Numbered from the stretch's first letter, positions 1 through 9,096 are shown. The stretch: 64,000 bases of DNA from UKL13-2 sp038206765 (GCA_038206765.1 JBBRAM010000019.1:11679-75678); one strand, 5' to 3'. The notes: generated by a model from the sequence alone, not told the origin. Translations and numbers: made by a program.

Positions 1-2135
1 CGCTCCGCCCGACCTATCGATCGACCGCAACGGTGATGATTGAGCAGGGCAAATCAAAGGTGGTCTCGATTGAAGAGGTTTATAACGCGATGGGTGGCAA
101 TCGTGAGTATTACCAAACCCAAGTTGAGATTTTAAAATCAACTGATTTAGCGCGCAAAGTTATCCTCAAGCTCGAACTTACAAAGCATCCCGATTTCGAT
201 TTGTTCCAGGATTCAACCCCCCCATGGGTGCCCAGCCAGTGGTTTAAAACCAAAGCAGTACCCACCGATGACGAGGTGTTAAAAACAGCCCTGCGCCGGT
301 TTAGCGAGGAGCTTCAAATTCAGCCGGTGCGCAACAGCCAACTCGTGCAGGTGAGCTTCACGGCCTATGACCGTGAGTTGTCTGCCAAAGTCCCGAATAT
401 GTTAGCCGAGCTGTATATCGAAAGCGATCTCGAAGCCCGCGTCGCGATGACCCAAAAAGCCAGTGCATGGCTCACCGAGCGCATGGGGGATTTGCGTAAA
501 AAACTCGAGGGCTCTGAAAAGTCGCTGCAAGATTATCGTGAAAAAGAACGCATTGTTGACGCCAAAGGCTTGGTGCTCTCAGGCGCTTCAAAAGCGCTTG
601 AGGAAGCCACCTCGAACTTAGTTTCGGTCCGTGCCAAACGTGCCGAAGCTGAGGCGCTTTACAATCAGGTGCTGGCCGTCAAGCAGGGCAAGGCAACCGG
701 TGGCTACGAATCCATCCCCGCCGTCTTGCGCCACCCGACGGTACAACGTTTGAAGGAAAGTGAAGGCGATGCCGAACGAAAACTAGCCGATGCCTCCAAA
801 CGCTATGGGCCCGAGCATCCGAAAATGCTGCAAGCCAATGCTGAGCTTGCCGCCGTTCGCGAAAACGTAAAACGCCAAGTAGAGTCGGTCGTCGCGGGGG
901 TTACCCGAGAATACGAAATCGCGAAATCAAACGAAGATTCTATCGGCCGCGCGCTTGGCCAAAGCAAGGCCGAGATCCAAGGCTTAAACCGAAAAGAATT
1001 CCAGCTTGGCGTGTTGGAGCGCGAGGCGCAAGCCAACAAACAGCTATACGATATGTTTGGCAACCGTGCCAAGGAAACCAATGTCGGAGGCGAGCTACAG
1101 TCCACCATCGCCCGCGTGATCGATCCGGCTACCGTGCCAAGTTTTGCCTTCGCGCCCAAGAAAACCCAGATCGTTGGCATTTCCGCGGCGGTTGCATTGC
1201 TGATCGGCATGATGCTCTCGCTACTGTTGGATCGAATCAGCAACACCATCAATACCGCGGGCGAAGTCGAAACCCGATTAGGTTTGCCGATGCTCGGTTA
1301 TTTGCAAAAATTAACCGGCGGTGGCAAGAAAAGCATGAAGTCAGAGATGGCGTTTTTAAATGACAACCAATCCCTCTTCTCTGAATCCATCCGTACGCTC
1401 CGCACCAGCGTACTGATGAGTGCGCTTGATACGCCGAAGAAGGTGATTGTCATCACATCGTCGGTGCCTGAAGAGGGAAAAACGACGGTTTCGTTTAACT
1501 TGGCCTGCGCCTTGGCCCAAGTAAAACGCGTGCTGCTGATCGACGCCGATATGCGCCGCCCCAAGATTGGCCGTTTAATTGGCCGCGCGTCCGACGCGCC
1601 GGGCCTTTCGCATTTGGTTTCTGGCGTGGCGCCCGCGAGTGAATGTGTGGTCAAGCACGATCAGGGTGGTTTTTATGTTTGCACCGCAGGCTTTGTGCCG
1701 CCCAACCCCTTGGAATTATTATCCTCTGAGAAATTTGCCGGGGTATTGGAAAAACTGCGCGAAGCATTCGACATCATACTGATCGACTCACCGCCCGTGC
1801 AGTTGGTTAGCGATGCGGTCGTCCTTTCCCAGCTCGCCAGCACGGTTATCTACGTCGTTAAAGCTGACTCAACGCCATACCCGTTGGCCCGCGGCGGCAT
1901 CCGCCGTTTGGCGATGGCCAATGCGCCGTTGCTCGGTGTGGTGCTAAACCAGCTCGATTTGGAACGTGCCGAAAAATACTACGGCGAATATTCGGGTTAC
2001 GGCAAATATGCGGGCGGGAAAGGCTATGGCTACGGCTACGGGCAGCATGCCGATGGCAAGAACCATGCCGCCGCCACCGCTGCTGCCACGGCCGGAGCTC
2101 ATGATGGCGCCCATACGAAAGCTGCCAGCGCATGA
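1..2135 (+). CDS. Polysaccharide co-polymerase / tyrosine autokinase (Wzz-BY-kinase, GumC/EpsG type), 5' truncated
   Basis: Inner-membrane chain-length regulator fused to a bacterial tyrosine kinase that controls exopolysaccharide assembly. The reading frame is open from base 3 through the first GTG/ATG (33/36), and the residues before it (PTYRSTATV) match the conserved stretch after the first membrane helix, so the true start lies outside the window. About 360 residues of Wzz-like periplasmic coiled coil are followed by a second membrane helix (near IVGISAAVALLIGMML) and a P-loop kinase domain: Walker A PEEGKTT, Walker A' LLIDADMRRP, Walker B ILIDSPP. The C-terminus is a Tyr/Gly cluster (YYGEYSGYGKYAGG), the usual autophosphorylation tail, then an Ala/His-rich tail. 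Its stop overlaps the next start by 4 bp, so both belong to one operon. Confidence 0.95.
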   Translation, partial: LRPTYRSTATVMIEQGKSKVVSIEEVYNAMGGNREYYQTQVEILKSTDLARKVILKLELTKHPDFDLFQDSTPPWVPSQWFKTKAVPTDDEVLKTALRRFSEELQIQPVRNSQLVQVSFTAYDRELSAKVPNMLAELYIESDLEARVAMTQKASAWLTERMGDLRKKLEGSEKSLQDYREKERIVDAKGLVLSGASKALEEATSNLVSVRAKRAEAEALYNQVLAVKQGKATGGYESIPAVLRHPTVQRLKESEGDAERKLADASKRYGPEHPKMLQANAELAAVRENVKRQVESVVAGVTREYEIAKSNEDSIGRALGQSKAEIQGLNRKEFQLGVLEREAQANKQLYDMFGNRAKETNVGGELQSTIARVIDPATVPSFAFAPKKTQIVGISAAVALLIGMMLSLLLDRISNTINTAGEVETRLGLPMLGYLQKLTGGGKKSMKSEMAFLNDNQSLFSESIRTLRTSVLMSALDTPKKVIVITSSVPEEGKTTVSFNLACALAQVKRVLLIDADMRRPKIGRLIGRASDAPGLSHLVSGVAPASECVVKHDQGGFYVCTAGFVPPNPLELLSSEKFAGVLEKLREAFDIILIDSPPVQLVSDAVVLSQLASTVIYVVKADSTPYPLARGGIRRLAMANAPLLGVVLNQLDLERAEKYYGEYSGYGKYAGGKGYGYGYGQHADGKNHAAATAAATAGAHDGAHTKAASA

Positions 2136-2866
2136 AGCGGGTGTTGTCCTCAGTCGTCTTGTGTGGGTTCATATTTGGGTTACTGGGCGCGTCGGTTGTC
2201 GCCGTGCGTCATGCGATGGCTGATGAAATCGTTCGCAGTATCAACGGTCGTCTAGTCAAGTTGGGTCGTGTGCAATCTCAAACCGGTGTCGCGACGGATG
2301 GCGCGGCTATCCTGCAATTGGAAGCGGATGCCAAATTGGCCCTTCGCTATGCACCTGGCAACGGCCAGTACCGGGACGTATTGACGCGCGTTCATTCCAC
2401 GCCTCGGATGCTAAATGCGTCTCTCACCAACGCGCCCGGCGCAGTCGTTATTGATCTTGATGGCGCCTATGCGGCAGCAAAAGCCGCTGTCGTGAGCCAG
2501 CCCAGTAGCGCCTATGCATGGACAAGTCTGGCATTTGTGTCGGACCAGTTGATGGCGCAGAACCGACTGCCCGGTGGCCAAGCTGCACTTGAGCAAGCGC
2601 TCCTGCGTGCGGCAGCCCTTGGCGCATTCGAGCCGCATGTGTTGCGCGCCGTGGTTGATCTCGGGTTCGCCAATTGGGATGCCCTGAGCGTCGCGAGCCG
2701 CCAGTCCGTGATGCAGTCAGTCAATCATTTGGCGCAGCGCCAGCCGGATGATGCGATCTCACTGTCAGCGCATCGCGGCAGGCTGGCTGAAGCGTGTATG
2801 GAAAAAAGACTCGCCGCGCGAAAAGAGTGTACGATTTCAGTCAATGTGATACCCATAAGTAATTGA
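2132..2866 (+). CDS. Membrane-anchored alpha-helical protein of the exopolysaccharide operon
   Basis: Not recognised as a named family. The 244-residue protein starts with a hydrophobic segment (VLSSVVLCGFIFGLLGASVVAV) that can act as a signal anchor. The rest is Ala/Leu-rich helical sequence resembling degenerate TPR units (for example ALRYAPGNGQYRDVL and AAVVSQPSSAYAWTSLAFV). The ATG overlaps the stop of the tyrosine autokinase (ATGA), which indicates translational coupling. Small TPR-like envelope proteins are frequent beside Wzz/BY-kinase genes, so an accessory role in polymer export or assembly is inferred from position only. Confidence 0.75.
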   Translation: MKRVLSSVVLCGFIFGLLGASVVAVRHAMADEIVRSINGRLVKLGRVQSQTGVATDGAAILQLEADAKLALRYAPGNGQYRDVLTRVHSTPRMLNASLTNAPGAVVIDLDGAYAAAKAAVVSQPSSAYAWTSLAFVSDQLMAQNRLPGGQAALEQALLRAAALGAFEPHVLRAVVDLGFANWDALSVASRQSVMQSVNHLAQRQPDDAISLSAHRGRLAEACMEKRLAARKECTISVNVIPISN

Positions 2867-2974
2867 ACCTGCTGTTAATTCTTTGTCGTCTAGTTAAATG
2901 CAGTGGAATACAATCGAACGCAATTAGATGCACCAATGTTTGTTTTGAAGCACCTAAACCTGAAAGGGGTTTTT

Positions 2975-3856
2975 ATGAAGATGACCAAGACGTTATTCAA
3001 TTTTTGCATGGGCGCGGTTGTACTGTCGTTGCTCGCCACGGCCGGCACGGTGTTCGCCCAAGCGGCCACCGTACTTGAACTGACGGGCACGGTTACGGCG
3101 GCGCTTATTACGCCCGTCGCCGCACCAGGTGCGCCTGCCGCTACGCCGCCGGTTAGTCGGGCGTTGCGCAAGGGGGATACGGTGAGTCAGGGTGAAACCA
3201 TTAAGACTGGAGCGGTATCGTCTATCGTTCTAAGATTTAGCGATGGCCAAATCGCTGCAATGGCATCGAATTCATCAATGGCAATTAACAACTATGTTTA
3301 TAACCAGGCCGAGCCAGCCAAAAGCAATGTTTTTTTGTCGCTGCTGAACGGTGGCATGCGGGCGATAACAGGGTTGATCGGCAAGGCTAGACCGCAGGCG
3401 GTTGCCTATCGGGCGGGCAATGCCACGATTGGTATTCGCGGCACCGACGTAACCTTTGCAACGGCCGATGGCGACGTGGTGGTGACGGTGGCTAACGGCG
3501 AAATTTCTTTTACGTTTCTGGGCCAAACGATTGCCGTTCCAGCGGGCCAAGGCGTATTGTCGGCCAATGGCAAACTAACCAAAGATACGGTTAATGCGAT
3601 CAACGCAGCTGTCGCGGCCAACCCTGGGTTAGCCAATGCGTTGAAGACGGTCAACACAGATGCACTCGTGAATGCGGTGACGAAGGCTGCCGCCGACGCG
3701 GCGGCTGAGGCCAAAGCTGCGGCCGATGCAAAGGCAGCGTCGGGCGCAACTGGATCGTCTGGAGCAAATTCGGGCTCAAGTGGTGGTGGCAGCGTGGTGT
3801 GCACCTCGGTTTCACCGACACGCGTACCAGACGGTTGCATACCGCCCGCGAAGTAG
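2975..3856 (+). CDS. Secreted FecR-domain protein
   Basis: 293-residue protein with a cleavable signal peptide (MKMTKTLFNFCMG...TVFAQA). A FecR-like domain follows: LRKGDTVSQGETIKTG, then VLRFSDGQ, and later TIGIRGTDVTF and VANGEISF. These are typical of periplasmic FecR/LysM-associated proteins rather than of anti-sigma FecR, because there is no cytoplasmic N-terminal domain. The C-terminal third is a low-complexity Ala/Asp/Lys segment followed by a Ser/Gly-rich tail ending with two cysteines. The start at 2975 is preferred over an upstream ATG at 2903 because it follows a purine-rich ribosome site (gaaagggg) and gives a clean signal peptide. Its place between the kinase and Wzy genes suggests an envelope or polysaccharide-linked role. 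Confidence 0.85.
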   Translation: MKMTKTLFNFCMGAVVLSLLATAGTVFAQAATVLELTGTVTAALITPVAAPGAPAATPPVSRALRKGDTVSQGETIKTGAVSSIVLRFSDGQIAAMASNSSMAINNYVYNQAEPAKSNVFLSLLNGGMRAITGLIGKARPQAVAYRAGNATIGIRGTDVTFATADGDVVVTVANGEISFTFLGQTIAVPAGQGVLSANGKLTKDTVNAINAAVAANPGLANALKTVNTDALVNAVTKAAADAAAEAKAAADAKAASGATGSSGANSGSSGGGSVVCTSVSPTRVPDGCIPPAK

Positions 3857-3965
3857 TTTTAGGCTGAGGCAGTTTCCCGCTTGTTCTGTTAGTCGCGGCA
3901 ATGAGGGGGTGCAGACACCTTTTAAATCCTCCTAGGCCAACATCAACAATGCGTATTGAGTAGCG

Positions 3966-3995
3966 TCAAATAGAATAGCCTCAAACAGAATAGCC
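3966..3995. repeat. 15-bp tandem duplication
   Basis: Two adjacent copies, tcaaatagaatagcc and tcaaacagaatagcc, differing at one base, in the spacer after the FecR-domain gene. Confidence 0.85.
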
Positions 3996-4001
3996 AGGCA
4001 C

Positions 4002-4034
4002 GATTGAATCGGGGTGTATTTTCCCCGATCAATC
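4002..4034 (+). promoter_or_regulatory. Stem-loop in leader of the wzy-type gene
   Basis: gattgaatcgggg pairs with ccccgatcaatc (one bulged base) around the loop tgtatttt. It lies just upstream of a second, terminator-like hairpin, so the two may form a leader element for the ligase/polymerase gene. No known riboswitch consensus was recognised. Confidence 0.5.
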
Positions 4035-4053
4035 TTTGGCGTTATATCGATAC

Positions 4054-4131
4054 AAACTCTAGTTCAGGAGCGGATTTTCAGCAATAAATGCCTGAAAAAC
4101 CGCTCTGGCACTAGAGTTTTTTATTTTTCAA
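4054..4131 (+). terminator. Long hairpin followed by T-rich tract (terminator or attenuator)
   Basis: Outer stem aaactctag / ctagagttt and inner stem agcggattttcag / ctgaaaaaccgct (one mismatch), then ttttttattttt. It ends the FecR-domain transcript, but it also sits only about 20 bp before the wzy-type gene, so it could attenuate read-through into it. Confidence 0.75.
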
Positions 4132-4150
4132 TATTTACTCTTGTGTCGTC

Positions 4151-5638
4151 ATGCCTTCCAACCATTTTGTTACCACGCGCCGCCGCGCTAGCGAATCCAA
4201 CGAAATGCCCTTCAACTTTGATGGTTTATTGTTCTGGGCATGGCTGGCGTTGCTCTGCTGGTTGCCGATCCCGTTGGGTAGCGTTGAGCCTTGGGCATGG
4301 GCGGTGCTTGAGGTAGGGGTATTTGCAATTTTGGCGGCATGGTGTGTGGGCTATGCTTTTGGTGTCGCCAGCCCCAGTGAAGCTTTCCGTGGGGCGAAAT
4401 GGTTTGTTTGGCTGCTGGCCATATGGTTGGCTTATCTCGCGATTTATCTGGTCCCGCTGCCACTCGACATCATCGCCAAAATATCACCGGCCACCGCCGC
4501 AATGCATCGCGAGACCCTGGGCTTTGATTCAAGCTTACGTACCCTAGCGCTTGATCCGCATGCGGCGCTGGCGAGCTGGCTGCGTTCGTTGGCGTATGTG
4601 GCCGCGTTTATGGTGACACTATTAACGCTCAATTCGCGTGTACGGGTTCGGCAATGCATGTTTGTGTTGGTGGTGGCAGCACTGGCGATGTCGGTTTACG
4701 GCATCTTGATGAATCTTACCAACGCAAAAATCACCTGGTTTGGCTCGCCGATGTCGCATGGTGCGCAAGCGAGTGCAACGTATTTTAATCGCAATCATTT
4801 TGCGGGCTATTTGGAAATGATGTTGGCGCTGGGTGTTGGGCTGCTGATTGCTGATTTGCGGGATCGCCAAGCCACAACCTGGCGGCAGTTTTTACGCCAT
4901 TTTTTAGAATGGGTTTTTAGCCCCAAGATGCGGCTGCGGCTGATGCTTTGCGTGTTGGTGATCGCGCTGCTCAGCACGCGTTCGCGCATGGGCAACACTG
5001 CGTTTTTCGCGGCACTGCTGGCAACTGGGGTGATTGGTATTGTGTTCTCGCGTTATGCAACGCGGGGCACGGTGATCTTGCTGGTGAGCCTGATTGCGAT
5101 TGATATATTCATCGTTGGATCATGGTTTGGCGTGGAACAGCTTGCCCAGCGGATAGAGGCGACCAGCATCTTGCGATCGGAAGTGGCTGTAATCGGGGCG
5201 CAGGAATCATTGGAGCAACGTCTCGATGCCACTTCTGCCACGCTGTCCATGGTTAGCGCCTTCCCGGTGGTTGGCGTGGGTCCCGGCGCATGGGTCTTGG
5301 TGTTTCCAAATTATCGCGGTGAGGATGTGATGCCGGGATTTTTTGAGTACGCCCATAACGACTTTGCGCAAATGGCCGCCGAATTTGGTCTGATCGGGTT
5401 TGGCATTCTGGGGTTGATAGTGGCGTGGAGCTTCCTAGTGGCGCTGATGGCCCAAGCCAAGCGGCGCGATCCCTTGATGCGCGGCCTGTCGTTCGCCTCG
5501 ATGATGGGCACTATCGCCATCATGATCCACTCCAGCGTCGATTTTAATTTGCAAATCCCGGCCAATGCGGTTTTGTTCATGGTGATGCTCGCGCTGGGTT
5601 GGATTTCGCTTTATTTCGGGCGCCACCAACCGCTTTGA
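4151..5638 (+). CDS. O-antigen ligase / Wzy-type polymerase family membrane protein
   Basis: 495-residue polytopic inner-membrane protein, about 10-12 hydrophobic segments. The central loop carries the O-antigen ligase family (Wzy_C) signature: a GVGPGAWV stretch, then a FFEYAHNDFAQMAAEFGLIGF segment with the characteristic H-N-D and E-x-G-hydrophobic pattern. An earlier loop has the conserved YFNRNHFAGYLEM. The family joins or polymerises undecaprenyl-linked polysaccharide units on the periplasmic face. The gene follows the BY-kinase and FecR-domain genes in the same direction, but behind a strong hairpin. The start at 4151 is the first ATG; an internal ATG at 4205 just before the first membrane segment is an alternative. 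Confidence 0.88.
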   Translation: MPSNHFVTTRRRASESNEMPFNFDGLLFWAWLALLCWLPIPLGSVEPWAWAVLEVGVFAILAAWCVGYAFGVASPSEAFRGAKWFVWLLAIWLAYLAIYLVPLPLDIIAKISPATAAMHRETLGFDSSLRTLALDPHAALASWLRSLAYVAAFMVTLLTLNSRVRVRQCMFVLVVAALAMSVYGILMNLTNAKITWFGSPMSHGAQASATYFNRNHFAGYLEMMLALGVGLLIADLRDRQATTWRQFLRHFLEWVFSPKMRLRLMLCVLVIALLSTRSRMGNTAFFAALLATGVIGIVFSRYATRGTVILLVSLIAIDIFIVGSWFGVEQLAQRIEATSILRSEVAVIGAQESLEQRLDATSATLSMVSAFPVVGVGPGAWVLVFPNYRGEDVMPGFFEYAHNDFAQMAAEFGLIGFGILGLIVAWSFLVALMAQAKRRDPLMRGLSFASMMGTIAIMIHSSVDFNLQIPANAVLFMVMLALGWISLYFGRHQPL

Positions 5639-5781
5639 TCGCACTAATCTGCGCTACAAAAGCGCACCCCGGAGGGGCACGACATGAAAAGTATCATGCA
5701 AACTGTCATCCAAAGTGTCATGTAATACGCCTACAATTCAGTATTCGTTTTTAAGTCGATTCAAACTTTTAGGAGCACAGC

Positions 5782-6402
5782 ATGTCAGGAGCAGGATTTC
5801 ACGTACACGGCCCGCACGATCACGCGGTTGAGCATGAAACGCAAGGCCACGGTCATGGCGACACAAGCGAAAAAGGCAAGTCCGATGCCAAATTCATTCA
5901 ATGGGTCGCGATTTTTACGGCGTTGCTGGCGACCATTGGCGCGATTGTGAGCTACAAAGGAGGGCACACGCAAAACGAGGCGCTGCTATTTAAAAACCAA
6001 GCGGTCTTGAAGAAAACCGAAGCTTCCAACGTTTGGGCGCAGTACCAGGCAAAAAGTACCAAACAAAATTTGGCTGAGTTAGGCGCGTTGCTCACGCCAT
6101 TACCGGATGTGCGGGAAAAACTCACAGGCGAAGTCGCTCGCTACAAAGGCGAAAAAGAAACACTCAGTACCAAAGCAAAAGCACTGGATGAAGAATCGGT
6201 TGAAGCCGATAAAAAATCCGCCCATGAACTGGAGCCACACGACAAACTCGCCATGGCCATGACGTTCATCCAAATCGCGATTTCACTCGCGGCCATCTGC
6301 GTTTTAACCCGCCGCCGTTGGATGTTGGGTTTGGCGGGCGGTGCTGCGGTTGCCGGGATTATTTATACGGTGCTGGCGTTTTTGATGATGGGTGCGCATT
6401 GA
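5782..6402 (+). CDS. DUF4337 family membrane protein
   Basis: 206-residue protein. The His-rich cytoplasmic N-terminus (HVHGPHDHAVEHETQGHGHG) is followed by a membrane segment (WVAIFTALLATIGAIVSY), a long Lys/Glu-rich helical region (about residues 65-150) and two C-terminal membrane helices. This order and the FTALLA..GAIVSYKGG / FKNQAVLKKTEASNVWAQYQAKS core are typical of DUF4337, a family of unknown function. The His/Asp-rich N-terminus could bind metal, which is inference. The start is supported by aggag six bases upstream of the ATG. Confidence 0.85.
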   Translation: MSGAGFHVHGPHDHAVEHETQGHGHGDTSEKGKSDAKFIQWVAIFTALLATIGAIVSYKGGHTQNEALLFKNQAVLKKTEASNVWAQYQAKSTKQNLAELGALLTPLPDVREKLTGEVARYKGEKETLSTKAKALDEESVEADKKSAHELEPHDKLAMAMTFIQIAISLAAICVLTRRRWMLGLAGGAAVAGIIYTVLAFLMMGAH

Positions 6403-6421
6403 ATTTTACTTTGGAATGTAA

Positions 6422-6646
6422 ATGCTAAGCCAAATACAAACCGAAAAATTGAGAGGGATCGTCGCGCTGGGAAAAGAGCGAGGCTACGTTACTCGCGCGG
6501 AAATTTATGTGCTTTTTGATGTGGAATTTGATGTTCTTTTTGATGCGGAATTTGACGCGGAACAGCTAGCAGGCCTTTTTTCTACTTTTGAAGATATGGG
6601 CATCGCAATTCAAGGTGAGCTGCCTAATAAGCCCCGCCCAGCCTAG
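6422..6646 (+). CDS. Stand-alone sigma-70 region 1.1 domain protein
   Basis: 74-residue protein that aligns by eye with the N-terminal region 1.1 of RpoD: KLRGIVALGKERGYVTRAEI corresponds to the RpoD LV..GKEQGYLTYAEVND stretch, and DAEQLAGLFSTFEDMGIAI to the D.DQIEDIIQMINDMGIQV stretch. Nothing resembling sigma regions 1.2-4 follows, so it cannot be a sigma factor itself. In RpoD, region 1.1 is an acidic DNA mimic in the RNA polymerase cleft. A free copy could act on polymerase or holoenzyme, but this is inference. Between the two conserved blocks a 24-bp segment is duplicated, lengthening the loop by eight residues. It lies 19 bp after the DUF4337 gene and may be co-transcribed. Confidence 0.75.
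   Translation: MLSQIQTEKLRGIVALGKERGYVTRAEIYVLFDVEFDVLFDAEFDAEQLAGLFSTFEDMGIAIQGELPNKPRPA
6509..6556 (+). repeat. 24-bp in-frame tandem duplication inside the sigma 1.1-like gene
   Basis: Two adjacent 24-base units (6509-6532, 6533-6556), differing at three bases, encode VLFDVEFD and VLFDAEFD. Confidence 0.85.
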
Positions 6647-6715
6647 GCTTTGGCTATTTTATCGCCTTAAAATAGCGTGCGCGAGTTGACAAATTCGTCG
6701 TCAATTTTTCACAGT

Positions 6716-8221
6716 TCAACGCAGCAAAAGTTTAATCATCGCTTCAAACCGCTTCCCGTACGGTGGTTTAAAAAGCGGTAACCCATTGAACATCGCTTGG
6801 TGGAAAATCGGTTTTAGTTTTGAGAACGTATCAAAGCCGAATTTGCCGTGATAAGCGCCCATGCCGGACGCCCCAACGCCGCCGAATGGCAACGATTCTT
6901 GCGAAATGTGCAGCAATGTGTCGTTGATGGTCACGCCGCCGGAAATGGTTTCGCTCAAGACGCGCTCAATATGCTGCCCATCGCGACCAAAATAATAAAG
7001 CGCCAAGGGACGTGGGCGGTCGTTGATATAGCGTATCGCGGCATCCAAATTTTCGTATGTAACGAGCGGCAAAATAGGGCCAAAAATCTCATCCTGCATG
7101 ACACGCATATCGTCATTCACCGGGTGAACGATGGTGGGGGCAATTTTTTGTACGTCGTCGAGTGGTTCACTTTTTGCAGCGAGCGGCACAATCGACGCGC
7201 CCTTGCTGGCCGCATCGGCTAAGTAATCTTGCAATCGTTCTAAGTGACGCCGATTGATGATGCTGGTGTAATCGGGGTTGCTTGCGAGGGTAGGGTAGAG
7301 CGTGGCGACGACGGTTTTAGCGGCGTCAATAAACGCTGCCTCTTGCCCGCGCGGTAACAACACATAGTCAGGGGCAATACAGGTTTGCCCAGCATTCAGA
7401 CATTTGCCGAATAAGATTTTTTCGGCGGCTTCAACGATGTCGCATTCGGGGCCAATGATAGCCGGCGATTTGCCGCCAAGCTCCAATGTTACGGGGGTAA
7501 GGTTGGCTGCTGCAGCACGCATGACATGGCGGCCCACATTGGTTGAACCCGTGAAGAGCAAATGATCAAATGGCAGTCGCGAAAAAGCCTCGGCAACGTC
7601 CGCGCAGCCGTTGACAACGCTAATCTGTTCGGACGTAAAAGCATTGCCGATGAGTTGTGCAAATAATTGTCCGGTGCGCGGTGTGAATTCACTCATTTTT
7701 ATCATCACGCGGTTACCGGCAGCGAGCGCGGCAGCAAGCGGGGCAATCGCTAAATAGAGCGGATAGTTCCACGGAACGATAATGCCAATTACGCCGAGTG
7801 GCTGCGGGCGCAACTCGGTACGTGCCGGTAAGAAATAAAGCGATGCCCAAGCACGCTTTGGTTTCATCCAGCTGCCAACATGGCGCTTCGCGTCTTTGAC
7901 AGCAGAAATAGCCGGAAAAATTTCGAGCAAAGCTGTTTCATGGACTGAACGGTTGCCAAAATCGCCGCGAATCGCTTCGGTAATCAGGTCTTTGTTCACC
8001 GTCAGGAGCGAAGCCAATTTTTGCAGTGATTCACGGCGAGCCGCCAAGCTGGGCGAGCGATCATGGGCAAACGCGTTCTTGGCGCGGCCAAATGCCTCGC
8101 TCATCAGATTAATGCTGTGATCGGGGGTTGGCGGCGGTGACATCGGCGGCGTAGATTGCGAAGGTTGTGTCGTTAGCCCGGGCGGGGGAGATTGCAGAAT
8201 GTCGGGTTGACTAAGATCCAT
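6716..8221 (-). CDS. calB: Coniferyl aldehyde dehydrogenase
   Basis: 501-residue aldehyde dehydrogenase superfamily enzyme that oxidises coniferyl aldehyde and related aldehydes to acids with NAD(P)+. ALDH landmarks are visible: IIVPWNYPLYL, the nucleotide-binding FTGSTNVGRHVM, the catalytic glutamate in LELGGKSPAI, the catalytic cysteine in NAGQTCIAPDYVL, and the C-terminal EIFGPILPL and PFGGVGASGMGAYHG. The SRLPFDHLLFTGST and WMKPKRA..LYFLPARTELRPQPLGV blocks are those of the coniferyl aldehyde dehydrogenase subgroup. About 40 Pro/Ser-rich residues at the N-terminus are unusual, and a downstream start is possible. It is monocistronic and convergent with the preceding sigma 1.1-like gene; no other lignin-monomer genes are nearby, so the physiological substrate is uncertain. 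Confidence 0.9.
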   Translation of the reverse strand: MDLSQPDILQSPPPGLTTQPSQSTPPMSPPPTPDHSINLMSEAFGRAKNAFAHDRSPSLAARRESLQKLASLLTVNKDLITEAIRGDFGNRSVHETALLEIFPAISAVKDAKRHVGSWMKPKRAWASLYFLPARTELRPQPLGVIGIIVPWNYPLYLAIAPLAAALAAGNRVMIKMSEFTPRTGQLFAQLIGNAFTSEQISVVNGCADVAEAFSRLPFDHLLFTGSTNVGRHVMRAAAANLTPVTLELGGKSPAIIGPECDIVEAAEKILFGKCLNAGQTCIAPDYVLLPRGQEAAFIDAAKTVVATLYPTLASNPDYTSIINRRHLERLQDYLADAASKGASIVPLAAKSEPLDDVQKIAPTIVHPVNDDMRVMQDEIFGPILPLVTYENLDAAIRYINDRPRPLALYYFGRDGQHIERVLSETISGGVTINDTLLHISQESLPFGGVGASGMGAYHGKFGFDTFSKLKPIFHQAMFNGLPLFKPPYGKRFEAMIKLLLR

Positions 8222-8382
8222 CGTAGCGTCCTTGTGTGGAACCAGCGGTTGTTCAGTTTGCTTTAGCAGGTGTTGATGAATTCGTTTCAGACCATCCCGT
8301 AGAATACCAGTGCCCTGCTGATTCTAGGGAGCTCAATTAGATTGACTGCTCTAATTCGGAGGCGTCCAATGGTGACCATTTT

Positions 8383-9096
8383 ATGATCGAACATCTCAAA
8401 AAATTAGAGCGCCTCCGCGGCAGTATTAACCGTGAACAAACAGCGGATTCTCCGTTTAGCAAAACCCTGCGTGATGTGAAAACCTGGCAGCATTTGCGAC
8501 TAGTGCGCACCTATCGTGATTTGGCGGCTGACGACCGCTATGCGCCCGCGGTTACGTTCTTTCTCGACGAACTGTACGGTAGCGGAGCCAGTGTGAATGC
8601 GTCAGCGCTACGCGATCGTGATCTGATACGGATGTATCCGACGATGAAGCGGGTGCTGCCGCAATTTGCGTTTGAGACTGTTGAAAAAGCGCTTGAGCTG
8701 GATGTATTAGCCGAAGAGTTCGATCAAGCCGTTGCCAAAAATATCGCCAGCACCGCGAACGGCTCGATCACAGAAGATGATTATATTGCCGCATTTCGCG
8801 CTGCGGGACGGCGCGATGATCGCCTGCGACAAGTGAAATTAATGCAAGAAGTTGGCACGGGATTGGAAGCGGTGGTCAAAAAGCCGTTCATTTACACCAC
8901 GCTCAAGATGTTGCGTACGCCTTCAAAATTGGCGGGTCTATCCGCCATGCAAAAATTCTTGGAAGCGGGCTTTACCGCCTTTCGTCATATGAATGGCGCT
9001 GATTATTTTTTGACGACTATCGCCTCTCGCGAGGCGGCGATAATCGATCGTATTTTTGATGGCGTGGCGAAGCCATTCGAGATTGTCGATGCGTGA
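8383..9096 (+). CDS. FFLEELY-motif protein
   Basis: 237-residue, mostly helical cytoplasmic protein carrying AVTFFLDELYGSGA, the variant here of the FFLEELYG motif that names this uncharacterised proteobacterial family. The N-terminal LRLVRTYRDLAADDRYAPAV and the mid-protein RRDDRLRQ are also typical. No signal peptide or membrane segment is seen. Function is unknown. It is divergent from the coniferyl aldehyde dehydrogenase gene with a 161-bp spacer that must hold both promoters. Confidence 0.8.
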   Translation: MIEHLKKLERLRGSINREQTADSPFSKTLRDVKTWQHLRLVRTYRDLAADDRYAPAVTFFLDELYGSGASVNASALRDRDLIRMYPTMKRVLPQFAFETVEKALELDVLAEEFDQAVAKNIASTANGSITEDDYIAAFRAAGRRDDRLRQVKLMQEVGTGLEAVVKKPFIYTTLKMLRTPSKLAGLSAMQKFLEAGFTAFRHMNGADYFLTTIASREAAIIDRIFDGVAKPFEIVDA

